Below, piece by piece: positions 1-6,575 of a stretch of 16,778 nt of DNA; the stretch's first letter is position 1, and each line of letters starts with the position of its first letter. The notes beneath the pieces are model-generated. The model made no database searches. It had not been told where the DNA came from and saw only the letters and a program-made list of their open reading frames with translations. The translations under genes and the position numbers were made by a program. This DNA is from Bacillota bacterium. Its GTDB lineage: Bacteria > Bacillota > Clostridia > Christensenellales > SZUA-584. The stretch is taken from the NCBI GenBank assembly GCA_023436115.1, contig JAEZKQ010000005.1:1-16778 (forward strand). Reading direction: 5' to 3'.

Positions 1-5
1 TATCA

Positions 6-74
6 TTACCACCCTTTACAGCATAGCTTCCACATCCATTTCGTATGTGCCAGACTATGTTCTTTGTTTGCCAT
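6..74 (-). pseudogene. Truncated IS200 transposase (tnpA) N-terminus
   Basis: Twenty-two codons read MANKEHSLAHTKWMWKLCC followed by three residues and a stop. The first 13 to 15 residues align with the start of the intact TnpA at 16084 (MDKSLAYTRWMCKY), and similarity is lost after about the Lys-Leu codons. The intact protein has 150 residues with its catalytic HUH motif near residue 59 and its tyrosine near 123, so this remnant cannot be active. The ATG follows a GGAAAGG ribosome binding site. After the lost homology the DNA reads AAAGGGTGG, which resembles the AAGGGTGG at the 3' end of the intact gene (16522-16529). That would fit an internal deletion joining the gene's start to its end, but the sequence beyond the window is needed to tell. 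Confidence 0.7.
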
Positions 75-75
75 T

Positions 76-138
76 AAGTCACCTTTCCTTTCTTTGTATA
101 GAGGCTTGAACATCTCTATACTAACGGCAAGGTGACTT
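76..138 (-). promoter_or_regulatory. tnpA leader: hairpin sequestering the SD (left copy)
   Basis: On the plus strand AAGTCACCTT (76-85) and AAGGTGACTT (129-138) are perfect 10-nt complements. In the tnpA RNA they would pair across the leader and bury the GGAAAGG ribosome binding site. Inside lies a second perfect stem, GTATAGAG (96-103) with CTCTATAC (114-121). Its loop region carries the sequence that reads TGTTCAAGCC in the RNA (plus strand 103-112), which is also kept in the right copy. Compared with the right copy (16018-16081), one A-T pair of the outer stem has become G-C, a compensatory change that supports the fold. Confidence 0.6.
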
Positions 139-156
139 TTTGTATAACTCATATCG

Positions 157-246
157 CTCACCCGCATAGCGGGTGGTTTTTTATTTCGCATGGCTCATTT
201 CTCTTTTGAGAAACTCGCTTCATGCTCAACAGGCTAAAGCCCATAA
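157..246 (-). repeat. IS outer block, inverted copy A (about 90 bp)
   Basis: In minus-strand reading this block runs from ATTATGGGCTTTAGCC to the end of the CCACCCGC hairpin. It matches 15907-15996 with about five differences, one of them in a hairpin loop. It contains the hairpin core TTTCTC/GAGAAA and the terminal hairpin at 159-175. Both copies lie immediately after a Rho-independent terminator. Confidence 0.8.
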
Positions 247-250
247 TCAC

Positions 251-280
251 AAAAAAGCGGGCTTTGATACCCGCTTTTTT
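251..280 (-). terminator. Rho-independent terminator of ywlE (bidirectional form)
   Basis: AAAAAAGCGGG (251-261) pairs perfectly with CCCGCTTTTTT (270-280) around an 8-nt loop. Read on the minus strand it begins five bases after the ywlE stop codon and has a U-rich 3' arm, so it should end the sua5-ywlE transcript. The A-rich arm also makes it usable in the other direction, insulating against the IS. Confidence 0.9.
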
Positions 281-285
281 GATTC

Positions 286-768
286 TTATTTTTGCTCCGT
301 TTCCAGACGTTTAAGTACCTTTTTAACCATCTCAGAAATCTGGTCGCGCGCTTTACGGTATTCCTCAACAGGCTCGCGGTATGGATCCATCACATCAAAG
401 CCGCTTTCTCCCGGATAACCGTCCACACCCGATGCAAACCCTATCAGCGTGTGCATCTTATCTTCTTGGTCAGGTGCCATTGCTTCCATTTCCTCAATAT
501 GCTTGGCTTCCATCGCAAGTATAATATCGGCCCAATGCGCAAGTTCCCTGTCAAATTGCTGCGCCTTGTGCTTCTCAATATCAAGCCCAACCTCGGCCAT
601 CACCTCAATTGCCTCAGGCGACGCTGGCGTCCCCTCACAGGCAAACGTACCGGCCGATTGAAACGACATGTCTTTTAAGTGCGTACTTCGGCCTGCAGCA
701 TCGTCCGCCAGTTCCTCTGCCATGGGGCTTCTGCATGTATTGCCCGTACACACAAAAAGAACGTTCAT
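286..768 (-). CDS. ywlE: Protein-arginine / low-molecular-weight phosphatase YwlE
   Basis: This 160-residue protein belongs to the low-molecular-weight phosphatase family. The N-terminal P-loop CTGNTCRSPMAE holds the nucleophile Cys7 and phosphate-binding Arg13 (C-X5-R). The general-acid Asp-Pro pair is at residues 128-129 within DVMDPYRE. Residue 11 is threonine, as in B. subtilis YwlE, where this Thr favours phospho-arginine over phospho-tyrosine, so the likely role is protein-arginine dephosphorylation opposing a McsB-type kinase. That substrate is inferred from family knowledge; no kinase gene is in the window. The ATG has a GGAGGAG ribosome binding site overlapping the TAG stop of the upstream sua5 gene, only 15 nt away, so the two are co-transcribed and probably translationally coupled. 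In B. subtilis ywlC and ywlE are near neighbours too. Confidence 0.93.
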   Translation of the reverse strand: MNVLFVCTGNTCRSPMAEELADDAAGRSTHLKDMSFQSAGTFACEGTPASPEAIEVMAEVGLDIEKHKAQQFDRELAHWADIILAMEAKHIEEMEAMAPDQEDKMHTLIGFASGVDGYPGESGFDVMDPYREPVEEYRKARDQISEMVKKVLKRLETEQK

Positions 769-783
769 TGCTTTTATCTCCTC

Positions 784-1809
784 CTATACTTTTACAATAT
801 TATACGCTGCCGCCTTATAAACCCTGTTCATCACAGCAAATCCGATACCGATTTTGGGAACGGCCTCAAAATAAATTTTCGAGTAACCTTCCAGATCAGC
901 ACTGCGAAGCAGCGCGTATATATTTTTCGCGGTTTCTTCCGCGCCTTGTACACTTCCGGTTACCGCCACATCACGCCGTCCGTAGTATTTTTTGTTTTCC
1001 CTCGCGGCTAATATGAGCGGTTTTTCACCTTTTTTTAAATCTTTGTCATATAAATATTTAATAGCTTCGCATACCGATGCACTCTGGCCCTCCACGACGG
1101 TCATATCGGCGTTCGGAGCATAATGGCGGTATTTCATTCCCGGAGCCGCAGGTTTATCACCCTCATACGGCTCAAATGCGCGTGCGCATTCCACCTCACC
1201 TATGGTTTCCCTGAGCATCTCTTGTGTCACGGCGCCGGGTCTTAATATCACCGGTACATCGCGCGTCAAATCAATCACGGTGGATTCAAGGCCGATACGG
1301 CATTCGCCGGCATCCAGTATCAGCAGACTCTCACCGAAATCCTGCGCCACATGCTGCGCCGTCGTCGGGCTCGGGCTGCCGGATTTATTCGCGCTCGGAG
1401 CCGCAATAGGCACACCGCATGCCGAGATCAGGCTCAGCGCAGCGTCACAGTCGGGCATGCGCAGCGCCAGCGTGTTAAGCCCCGCGCTCACCGCAGCGGG
1501 AACAACACTTTTGCTCTTAACCACCATCGTCAGCGGACCCGGCCAGAAGACCGAGGCCAGCTTTTCAGCCCGTTCATCCAATTCACCCAGCTTACGTGCC
1601 ATGAGCACACCGTCAACATGGACGATCAGCGGATTATCCTGCGGCCTTCCTTTCAGCGCAAATATGTCTGAAACAGCTTGCTCGTTGAGCGCGCTGGCAG
1701 CAAGTCCGTATACCGTCTCCGTCGGCATCCCCACCAGACCGCCGCCCAAAATCGTCTGAGCTGCTTTTTCTATATGATTGTGATAGCCTTCTTTTATATC
1801 TATTATCAT
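784..1809 (-). CDS. ywlC: Threonylcarbamoyl-AMP synthase, Sua5/YwlC type
   Basis: This enzyme makes L-threonylcarbamoyl-AMP from threonine, bicarbonate and ATP, the first step of the universal t6A37 modification in ANN-decoding tRNAs. The 341-residue form has an N-terminal YrdC/TsaC domain (PTETVYGLA at 29-37, KGRPQDNPL at 53-61, PSANKSG around 138-144, GLESTV at 173-178). A C-terminal Sua5 extension runs from about residue 210 to the end, so it is the long Sua5 form rather than the short TsaC form. The ATG at 1809 is preferred. A TTG 45 nt further upstream (1854) also has no ribosome binding site, and the candidate promoter spans it. Neither start has a clear Shine-Dalgarno, and the transcript may begin only a few bases before the ATG. 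ywlE follows 15 nt after the stop. Confidence 0.93.
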   Translation of the reverse strand: MIIDIKEGYHNHIEKAAQTILGGGLVGMPTETVYGLAASALNEQAVSDIFALKGRPQDNPLIVHVDGVLMARKLGELDERAEKLASVFWPGPLTMVVKSKSVVPAAVSAGLNTLALRMPDCDAALSLISACGVPIAAPSANKSGSPSPTTAQHVAQDFGESLLILDAGECRIGLESTVIDLTRDVPVILRPGAVTQEMLRETIGEVECARAFEPYEGDKPAAPGMKYRHYAPNADMTVVEGQSASVCEAIKYLYDKDLKKGEKPLILAARENKKYYGRRDVAVTGSVQGAEETAKNIYALLRSADLEGYSKIYFEAVPKIGIGFAVMNRVYKAAAYNIVKV

Positions 1810-1819
1810 CTGATTGTAT

Positions 1820-1848
1820 ATTTTACATCGGAAATACCAAAAAATCAA
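1820..1848 (-). promoter_or_regulatory. Candidate sigma-A promoter of sua5/ywlC
   Basis: On the minus strand TTGATT (plus strand 1843-1848) and TAAAAT (1820-1825) are separated by 17 bp. A start site about 7 nt downstream of the -10 would leave only a few bases before the ATG at 1809, so the mRNA could be nearly leaderless. Confidence 0.45.
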
Positions 1849-1938
1849 TTGCAACGGCTAAAACCCGCATGTCATACGCACAAAAAGACGATTTGTTGGC
1901 ATGACACTTAAGCCCCACGGGCGTTTTATCAGCCGGCG

Positions 1939-2241
1939 TTACTTTAGCGTAATCATTGCATACCCATCCGTGTTTTTCTTGTCCGTATCAATCTGCACAT
2001 CGATACGCGACGTGCCAAAAACTTTGAGTTTGATTCTTAAATCTTTTTTTGAACCTGTCCTTATTATAAAGTTTTCATCGGTTCCCGCATTGCTTTTAAC
2101 GCGCACTTTAAAATCCGTATCCAACGGTTTGTCTACGATCACGGATGCATCGATTGACCCGATAGGCGTAAACTTGCTATATGAGTAATTCGCTCGGCCA
2201 TTTTCATCCAGCTTAAAATCAAAGCAAATCGTCTGGCTCAT
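1939..2241 (-). CDS. Hypothetical 100-aa beta-rich protein
   Basis: I do not recognise this protein. It has 100 residues with no signal peptide, membrane segment, cysteine pair or metal-binding motif. It contains one Cys, near the start in MSQTICFDFK. The alternation of charged and hydrophobic residues (ASVIVDKPLDTDFKVRVKSN, then FIIRTG, LRIKLKVFG, RIDVQIDT) suggests a small all-beta domain, cytoplasmic as far as can be seen. The ATG has a good GGAGG ribosome binding site 7 nt upstream, which supports real translation. It lies alone between the UPF0280 gene (stop at 2321) and sua5, on the same strand. It could be read through from the homocysteine operon, since I see no terminator in the 79-nt gap. 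Function unknown. Confidence 0.72.
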   Translation of the reverse strand: MSQTICFDFKLDENGRANYSYSKFTPIGSIDASVIVDKPLDTDFKVRVKSNAGTDENFIIRTGSKKDLRIKLKVFGTSRIDVQIDTDKKNTDGYAMITLK

Positions 2242-2320
2242 GAATTAACCTCCATACATAGATATCAATGACACTATATGCTATCATATGCCCCGATAAT
2301 CGTCCTTTTCATCTGGTAAA

Positions 2321-3061
2321 CTAGCCCGTCACTGTTTCAAGCGCAATACGTCCGACAGCGCCGCATTTGTCCCCGACAATGGCCATCGCTCCCGTTACGC
2401 CGGAAATCGACATAATCGTCTCAAGCGCGTTCTCAATATCATGAGCACTTTTTACTTCATTACCCAAGCGTGTGGCACATGCATCAGCAAGACACGCATC
2501 CGCCGCCACCACGACCGCCGCATCCGCTTGTCCAAAGCTTAAGGAAGGCCCCACCGTGCCCGAAGACGTGCAAATTGACATGGGCATTTCCCGGGAATCC
2601 ACCACAACGCCAATTTTCATGCTGAGCGGGCTCTTCCCCGCATACACAGCCACTGTTTTGGGTTTATCCGTCTTAATAAATATGTCACCGCCGTTTTCGA
2701 CGATGACCTGTTTTGAATTCTTTAACAATATTGATCCTACATAGGCCGCAAACGCACCGGCAACCGCAGCCATCGGCCCTACATTCGCCGCTTTGCCCGC
2801 AAGGCACATCGCTCTTACAACAGCAGGAGCATCCTCTGCCGGTTCAACCGGAACAATGCTTTCCGAAAAAACCGGATGTGCCAAAATATAAGCATCAAGC
2901 TGTGTCCGAAGTGTCACAATGGCGTCAGCCGCTTCTTTCTCATACGGTAGATCAGCGCAAATAAAAAGCTCGGTCTGCTTATGCTGTACACACCAGCTAT
3001 GCATTTCCGCGGCGATCATGCGCCGATATTCATCCCTGTTAGAATAGTCAGGAAATGGCAT
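2321..3061 (-). CDS. UPF0280 family protein (ApbE-like fold)
   Basis: The 246-residue product matches the UPF0280/COG2122 family. The family-typical GPMAAVAGAFA (95-105) is followed by IVENGGDIFIK (120-130), reminiscent of the flavin-transferase ApbE. After that come SGTVGPSLSFGQADAAVVVA and a C-terminal glycine-rich stretch. Members are genetically linked to DUF39 and NIL/ferredoxin proteins in methanogens and anaerobes, where they are implicated in sulfide and homocysteine metabolism; the biochemical reaction is not settled. I chose the ATG at 3061. It overlaps the end of the upstream ferredoxin gene by 14 nt, which suggests translational coupling. A TTG six bases upstream (3067) is possible, and neither has a strong ribosome binding site. 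It is the last gene of the three-gene cassette. Confidence 0.85.
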   Translation of the reverse strand: MPFPDYSNRDEYRRMIAAEMHSWCVQHKQTELFICADLPYEKEAADAIVTLRTQLDAYILAHPVFSESIVPVEPAEDAPAVVRAMCLAGKAANVGPMAAVAGAFAAYVGSILLKNSKQVIVENGGDIFIKTDKPKTVAVYAGKSPLSMKIGVVVDSREMPMSICTSSGTVGPSLSFGQADAAVVVAADACLADACATRLGNEVKSAHDIENALETIMSISGVTGAMAIVGDKCGAVGRIALETVTG

Positions 3062-3470
3062 CGTCAAAACTTTTTATGGCGCGCGCAGGGCAGGCATGGA
3101 TGCAGTGTCCGCAAAGCAGGCATTTATCCATCGTAAACTCCAACTCCCATGTGTTCTTATTCATCACCAGCGCACCCGAGGGGCAGACAGACGTACAGGC
3201 ACCGCAATGCATGCATTTCTCCTCGTAACGGATAACACTGTCGATATACTGCTTGACCTCGATGCCTTCTTTTTCTAAGTACGCAAGGCATTCGCTGATA
3301 CTGTCTTCATCGCCGGATACTTCAAGCATGATATTGCCCGTTTTTCCCGGAGAAATATAAGCCCTGAGTATATTAAACGTTAAGCCATAGCGCACCAGAT
3401 TTGTGACAATCGGCTTGTCTGTCTTTTCAGGCGGGAACGTCAGGCCGATCTTAAGTTGTTTATTTCCCAT
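3048..3470 (-). CDS. NIL-domain protein with two [4Fe-4S] clusters
   Basis: An N-terminal NIL-like ACT-type domain (about residues 5-80) is fused to a bacterial 2x[4Fe-4S] ferredoxin domain. The cluster motifs are CMHCGACTSVCP (Cys86, 89, 92, 96) and CLLCGHCIHACP (Cys117, 120, 123, 127), both complete. In Methanosarcina the equivalent protein partners the DUF39 enzyme in L-aspartate semialdehyde sulfurtransferase, supplying electrons or handling sulfur for homocysteine formation. That role is inferred here from the fusion architecture and gene order. The ATG lies one base after the DUF39 stop codon (3472), and the 3' end overlaps the UPF0280 gene, so all three are almost certainly made from one mRNA. 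The NIL domain is also found in methionine ABC transporters, but the adjoining clusters rule out a transporter subunit. Confidence 0.9.
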   Translation of the reverse strand: MGNKQLKIGLTFPPEKTDKPIVTNLVRYGLTFNILRAYISPGKTGNIMLEVSGDEDSISECLAYLEKEGIEVKQYIDSVIRYEEKCMHCGACTSVCPSGALVMNKNTWELEFTMDKCLLCGHCIHACPARAIKSFDDAIS

Positions 3471-3471
3471 T

Positions 3472-4632
3472 TTACCTGTCCCCCTCTGATTTTAATCCGT
3501 TAAGGCTTTCCCTATGCGGCAACATCGCGGCCGGCTGCGTCATCACGAAAGACCCGTCCAAAAGCTTAGACTTTAGCTCGTTGGCTATGAGGCGCGCTTT
3601 GTACAAGCTCGAAAGCGGCGCTGTGCGTATCTTTTTGCCGTTTATCTCAACTTCACCCGAGCGCAACTGGGCATATGAGACAAGCTTTAATGTTTCACGA
3701 GAACGTGTGCTCGTACCGTAATCATACACATATGTATAGAGCTTCTCATTGGGCATCGCGAGATCCGCCATCATGTCTTCGTCCAGCACAGGCAGCGGTA
3801 CGCCAATCCCCACATACAGCGACGCTCCATAACCGTCAAATGTGGCCGCTTTGATATACTCGCTCTTCATTCCCTTCATATCGCCCATCACTGACAATGT
3901 GTAACCCGCATAGTGCATATCGCCGTTGGGCAGCTGCGCAGCTTTGTTGACGGCCTGCGTTCCTTCAAAAACCACGTATCCTTCGCCGCCGCACAGCAGT
4001 ATACGCGTTCCGATACCAATGGTACGCAGCTTCGGGTCTTTCAGCAGTGGCGAAAGCTCACCCGCCGTCGTGTAGGTGATGTTGCCCATACCCGGCAGCA
4101 GTGTCCCCATATATGTACGTTTGGTCTTCTTGGTCGTGTTGGTCGCCGCTGAATAATTCTGATAAGCGTTTCTCGGGTTAAAAAGATAAGCCTGATTCAA
4201 ATCAGACAGTTTAATCTTTGTTTGTATCTGCTTGCGCGTGTAGCAGTCGGTTCCGGGAGAGCTTGCACAAAGCTCGATTTCCTTGCCCGCGATCAGATCT
4301 TCGATGACATGAGCGCCGCCGTATTCAATACCTGTGTTTTTTCCGGGCTGAGTGGCTCCAATGAAAGTATCCACAGCCGCAAGGCCGCCGTACGCTTCCA
4401 CGCCATTGAGCGTAATTTCCGCCATACGAATGGGCGGCTCACTGTGTCCGAAATTTAAAATTGCGCCCGACGAACACATTGCACCGAAAGTGGCCGCTGT
4501 GACGACGTCTATCTTCTTTGCGCATTTGGCTATGCCCTGCTCCTTAGCCATTTTCACGGCTTCCTCGGCGGTAAAAACCACAGCCTTGCCTTTTGCTAGC
4601 TTTTCATTTATCTCTTGTATCGTCTTTGACAC
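3472..4632 (-). CDS. DUF39 homocysteine biosynthesis protein (Asp-semialdehyde sulfurtransferase)
   Basis: This is a DUF39/COG1900 protein. Together with the NIL/ferredoxin partner it is expected to convert L-aspartate semialdehyde and sulfide to L-homocysteine in anaerobes, bypassing homoserine activation. Two conserved cysteine sites are visible: Cys53 in FGAMCSSGA and Cys130 in SSPGTDCYTRK (Cys122 also nearby), consistent with a persulfide mechanism known for the family. The protein also carries GTRILLCGGEGYVVFEGTQ, rich in glycine. I place the start at the GTG at 4632, giving 386 residues (MSKTIQEINEK), because GGGAGG lies five bases before it. An upstream in-frame GTG at 4653 would swallow that ribosome binding site and has only a poor AGGGG. 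It is the first gene of the cassette. Confidence 0.9.
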   Translation of the reverse strand: MSKTIQEINEKLAKGKAVVFTAEEAVKMAKEQGIAKCAKKIDVVTAATFGAMCSSGAILNFGHSEPPIRMAEITLNGVEAYGGLAAVDTFIGATQPGKNTGIEYGGAHVIEDLIAGKEIELCASSPGTDCYTRKQIQTKIKLSDLNQAYLFNPRNAYQNYSAATNTTKKTKRTYMGTLLPGMGNITYTTAGELSPLLKDPKLRTIGIGTRILLCGGEGYVVFEGTQAVNKAAQLPNGDMHYAGYTLSVMGDMKGMKSEYIKAATFDGYGASLYVGIGVPLPVLDEDMMADLAMPNEKLYTYVYDYGTSTRSRETLKLVSYAQLRSGEVEINGKKIRTAPLSSLYKARLIANELKSKLLDGSFVMTQPAAMLPHRESLNGLKSEGDR

Positions 4633-4683
4633 TTTTGCCTCCCACTGCGCCACAAGGCCCCTATATAAATTTAATAATAAATA

Positions 4684-4712
4684 ATTTTACTACTTTATAT
4701 ATGAATTCACAA
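4684..4712 (-). promoter_or_regulatory. Candidate promoter of the homocysteine cassette
   Basis: Minus-strand TTGTGA (plus 4707-4712) and TAAAAT (4684-4689) are 17 bp apart. The expected leader to the GTG at 4632 is about 45 nt, too short for a SAM or other known sulfur-amino-acid riboswitch. The surrounding DNA is very AT-rich, so a chance match is possible. Confidence 0.4.
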
Positions 4713-4809
4713 CCGCAATTTTATCCATATGGGACAGCCAGTTAACAGGAACCAGAGCAGAATGCAGCTCATTATTAACACGCGAACCATCCTGTTCCCC
4801 TGTATCTGG

Positions 4810-4838
4810 TTGATTTTTTTGATATTTGGTTATAAAAT
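4810..4838 (+). promoter_or_regulatory. Candidate promoter of the DUF6173-like gene
   Basis: TTGATT (4810-4815) and TAAAAT (4833-4838) are 17 bp apart, giving a leader of roughly 30 nt that ends in the AAGGAG ribosome binding site. AT-rich context lowers confidence. Confidence 0.4.
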
Positions 4839-4877
4839 ATCATTGCTTCAGTAAAAATATTGAAGGAGTGTCATATC

Positions 4878-5282
4878 GTGAATTTTGACGATTATAAACC
4901 GGTCATGTCCCATATTCAACCCTCACGGCCTGAAGATCGTTTACCCGATGAAGAGAATGCGGAATATTTTCATGGCGTAAACAACGGCAGTGCAAAATCT
5001 GTGGCAAAAAAAATCTATCACCAAATCCAAATCGTTGAAAGAGATACGGATTATTTCGAAGAAGTCGGTATCATGCTTTTTCAACACGGACAGAAGTTTG
5101 AGTTTTCAGTCAGTCAAGTTGGCTACCATGATCCTTGTCTTATTTGCTTTACCGGATATATGAATAACGATTCTCCTATTAAGCTTGTTCAACATGTCAG
5201 CCAGTTGAATTTCATTGTCTTCAAAATAAAGCGAACACAACCCAATGCCCCCAAGCAAGCAATTAAATTCGGACAGATATAG
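4878..5282 (+). CDS. DUF6173-like conserved protein
   Basis: The 134-residue product has the signature I associate with DUF6173: an EVGIMLFQHGQ stretch, then VGYHDPCLICFTGYMNNDSP, and the best-kept block KLVQHVSQLNFIVFKIKR. A C-terminal Lys-rich IKFG motif follows. No enzymatic activity is known for the family, and none is suggested by motifs here. No signal peptide or membrane helix is seen, so it is probably cytoplasmic. The start is set at the GTG at 4878, which has AAGGAG nine bases upstream. An in-frame TTG at 4860 overlaps that ribosome binding site and is unlikely. The gene stands alone, divergent from the homocysteine cassette, and I see no terminator before the ychF promoter. The family assignment is from memory of its consensus, not a search. 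Confidence 0.75.
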   Translation: MNFDDYKPVMSHIQPSRPEDRLPDEENAEYFHGVNNGSAKSVAKKIYHQIQIVERDTDYFEEVGIMLFQHGQKFEFSVSQVGYHDPCLICFTGYMNNDSPIKLVQHVSQLNFIVFKIKRTQPNAPKQAIKFGQI

Positions 5283-5360
5283 TCACCTGTTCAAGAGCTT
5301 AATATCCCAACGTCTTTATACAATTGAATGTCAAAATTGACACTCGAGCTCTTTACTCTG

Positions 5361-5389
5361 TTGCTTTTGACCCTCCCTCGCGCTATAAT
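5361..5389 (+). promoter_or_regulatory. Candidate sigma-A promoter of ychF
   Basis: TTGCTT (5361-5366) and a perfect TATAAT (5384-5389) are 17 bp apart, about 28 bp before the ychF start. It lies within what would be the N-terminal codons of a longer in-frame reading (from 5324), which argues for the ATG at 5417. Confidence 0.65.
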
Positions 5390-5416
5390 GACGTGAATAA
5401 TTTAGAAGAGGTACCT

Positions 5417-6517
5417 ATGAAGCTTGGAATCGTCGGGCTGCCCAATGTTGGTAAATCATCTCTTTTCAATGCTTTAACCGGCGCGGGCGCGGCCAGTGAA
5501 AACTACCCATTTTGCACAATAGACCCCAACGTCGGTGTCGTATCGGTCCCCGATGCGCGCATGGATTTTCTGGCGGAATTATACCATCCGGCCAAGTTTA
5601 CCCCTGCCGTGATCGAGTTTGTGGATATCGCAGGTCTGGTGAAAGGTGCCAGCCGCGGCGAAGGGCTGGGGAATAAATTTTTAGCGCATATCCGTGAAGT
5701 GGATGCGATACTGCATGTGGTACGCTGTTTTGAAGACAGCAATGTGGTGCATGTCGACGGCAGCATCGGCAGCGCCAGAGACGCAGAAACGATCAACTTT
5801 GAGCTGATTTTTGCAGATATTGAAACAGTAGAAAAACGGCTTTCACGTTCCGAGAAGATGATAAAAACGGGCGATAAAAAATATGTTTTTGAAACCGATA
5901 CACTGCGGCTTGTCAAAGAGAATCTGGAAAAGGGTATATTTGTCGCAGGAATGGAATTGGACGAAGCCCAGCGGGCATTAATCGGCGAGCTGTTCCTGCT
6001 TACCGACAAACCCGTGCTCTATGCGGCCAACATATCCGAGGAAGACGCATCCAGCGCTGACCCGTACACGCTGCCCCAGGTGGCGGCACTGATTGATCTC
6101 GCTAAAACGCAAGGCGCTCAGGTCATGGTGGTATGCGCCAAGCTGGAAGAAGAGCTGTCAACACTGCCCCAAAACGAGCGCGACATGTTCCTCGCCGAAA
6201 TGGGCATCAAACAAAGCGGCCTTGACGCACTGGTGCAGAAAAGCTATGCGCTTTTGAATCTGATCAGCTACTTAACCGCCGGAGAAAAGGAAGTGCGCGC
6301 CTGGACAATTCGTCGCGGCACCAAAGCGCCCGGTGCAGCCGGTAAGATACACAGCGATTTTGAGCGCGGCTTCATTCGCGCCGAAATCGTCGCGTTTGAT
6401 GACTTGAAAGCCTGCGGAGATATGGCCACGGCGCGTGCGCGCGGTCTCGTTCGACAGGAAGGCAAGGAATATGTGATGCAGGACGGCGATGTGACGCTGT
6501 TTAAGTTCAACGTTTAA
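5417..6517 (+). CDS. ychF: Redox-regulated ATPase YchF (Obg-like, OLA1 family)
   Basis: This 366-residue P-loop NTPase belongs to the Obg/OLA1 group and associates with ribosomes; family members prefer ATP to GTP. Visible motifs are Walker A GLPNVGKSS (7-15), switch II DIAGLVKGASRGEGLGNKF, and NISE in place of the usual NKxD specificity motif, the hallmark of YchF. The C-terminal TGS-like domain includes the conserved IHSDFERGFIRAEIV. The start is the ATG at 5417, with AGAGG five to six bases upstream. A 93-nt in-frame extension to 5324 runs through the promoter and does not resemble the family. The gene ends just before a bidirectional terminator shared with ppiB. Confidence 0.96.
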   Translation: MKLGIVGLPNVGKSSLFNALTGAGAASENYPFCTIDPNVGVVSVPDARMDFLAELYHPAKFTPAVIEFVDIAGLVKGASRGEGLGNKFLAHIREVDAILHVVRCFEDSNVVHVDGSIGSARDAETINFELIFADIETVEKRLSRSEKMIKTGDKKYVFETDTLRLVKENLEKGIFVAGMELDEAQRALIGELFLLTDKPVLYAANISEEDASSADPYTLPQVAALIDLAKTQGAQVMVVCAKLEEELSTLPQNERDMFLAEMGIKQSGLDALVQKSYALLNLISYLTAGEKEVRAWTIRRGTKAPGAAGKIHSDFERGFIRAEIVAFDDLKACGDMATARARGLVRQEGKEYVMQDGDVTLFKFNV

Positions 6518-6530
6518 AGGAGCATACAAA

Positions 6531-6570
6531 AAGCCGGTGCCGTTCACTTAAAACGCACCGGCTTTCTTTT
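6531..6570. terminator. Bidirectional terminator between ychF and ppiB
   Basis: AAGCCGGTGC (6531-6540) pairs perfectly with GCACCGGCTT (6555-6564) around a 14-nt loop. A T-rich run follows on the plus strand, and an A-run (6528-6532) gives a U-tract on the minus strand. It serves two convergent operons and lies within 15 bases of both stop codons. Confidence 0.92.
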
Positions 6571-6575
6571 ATCTT

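Larger units (their letters stand above)
1..246 (-). mobile_element. 5' part of a degenerate IS200-type element
   Basis: Read on the minus strand, this stretch has the same order of parts as the start of the complete element at 15907. There is an outer block (157-246), then a CCACCCGC/GCGGGTG hairpin (159-175), then a leader able to sequester the ribosome binding site (76-138), and then the first codons of an IS200 tnpA. The reading frame stops after 22 codons (74-6), so the element is broken or internally deleted. The window edge hides the rest. The outer block is about 95 percent identical to the right-hand copy by eye, but the leader is clearly diverged, so the two are not recent duplicates along their whole length. 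Its left boundary, in its own orientation, lies just beyond the terminator at 251-280. Confidence 0.75.

Noticed and set aside
173..246. Outward reading frame starting MVFYFAWLISLLRNSLHAQ, with a near match on the minus strand at 15981-15905 (MVFCFAWLISLLRNSLHAQ)
   Set aside because: The two frames share about 25 residues only because they lie in the repeated IS outer block. They diverge as soon as they leave it, and the start falls in the end hairpin without a ribosome binding site. It is a marker of the repeat, not a gene.
292..1671. Several plus-strand open frames opposite ywlE and sua5
   Set aside because: They are antisense to genes with full catalytic motifs and show no domain features or ribosome binding sites.
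1912..1922. GCCC/GGGC hairpin downstream of the 100-aa gene as its terminator
   Set aside because: The stem is four base pairs, and no T-run follows on the minus strand.
4633..4700. Possible SAM or other sulfur riboswitch before the DUF39 gene
   Set aside because: The leader is about 45 nt and AT-rich, too short and without the paired elements needed.
5324..5416. N-terminal extension of ychF by 31 codons
   Set aside because: It runs through a good promoter, has no ribosome binding site, and the family begins at the MKLGIVGLPNVGKSS start.
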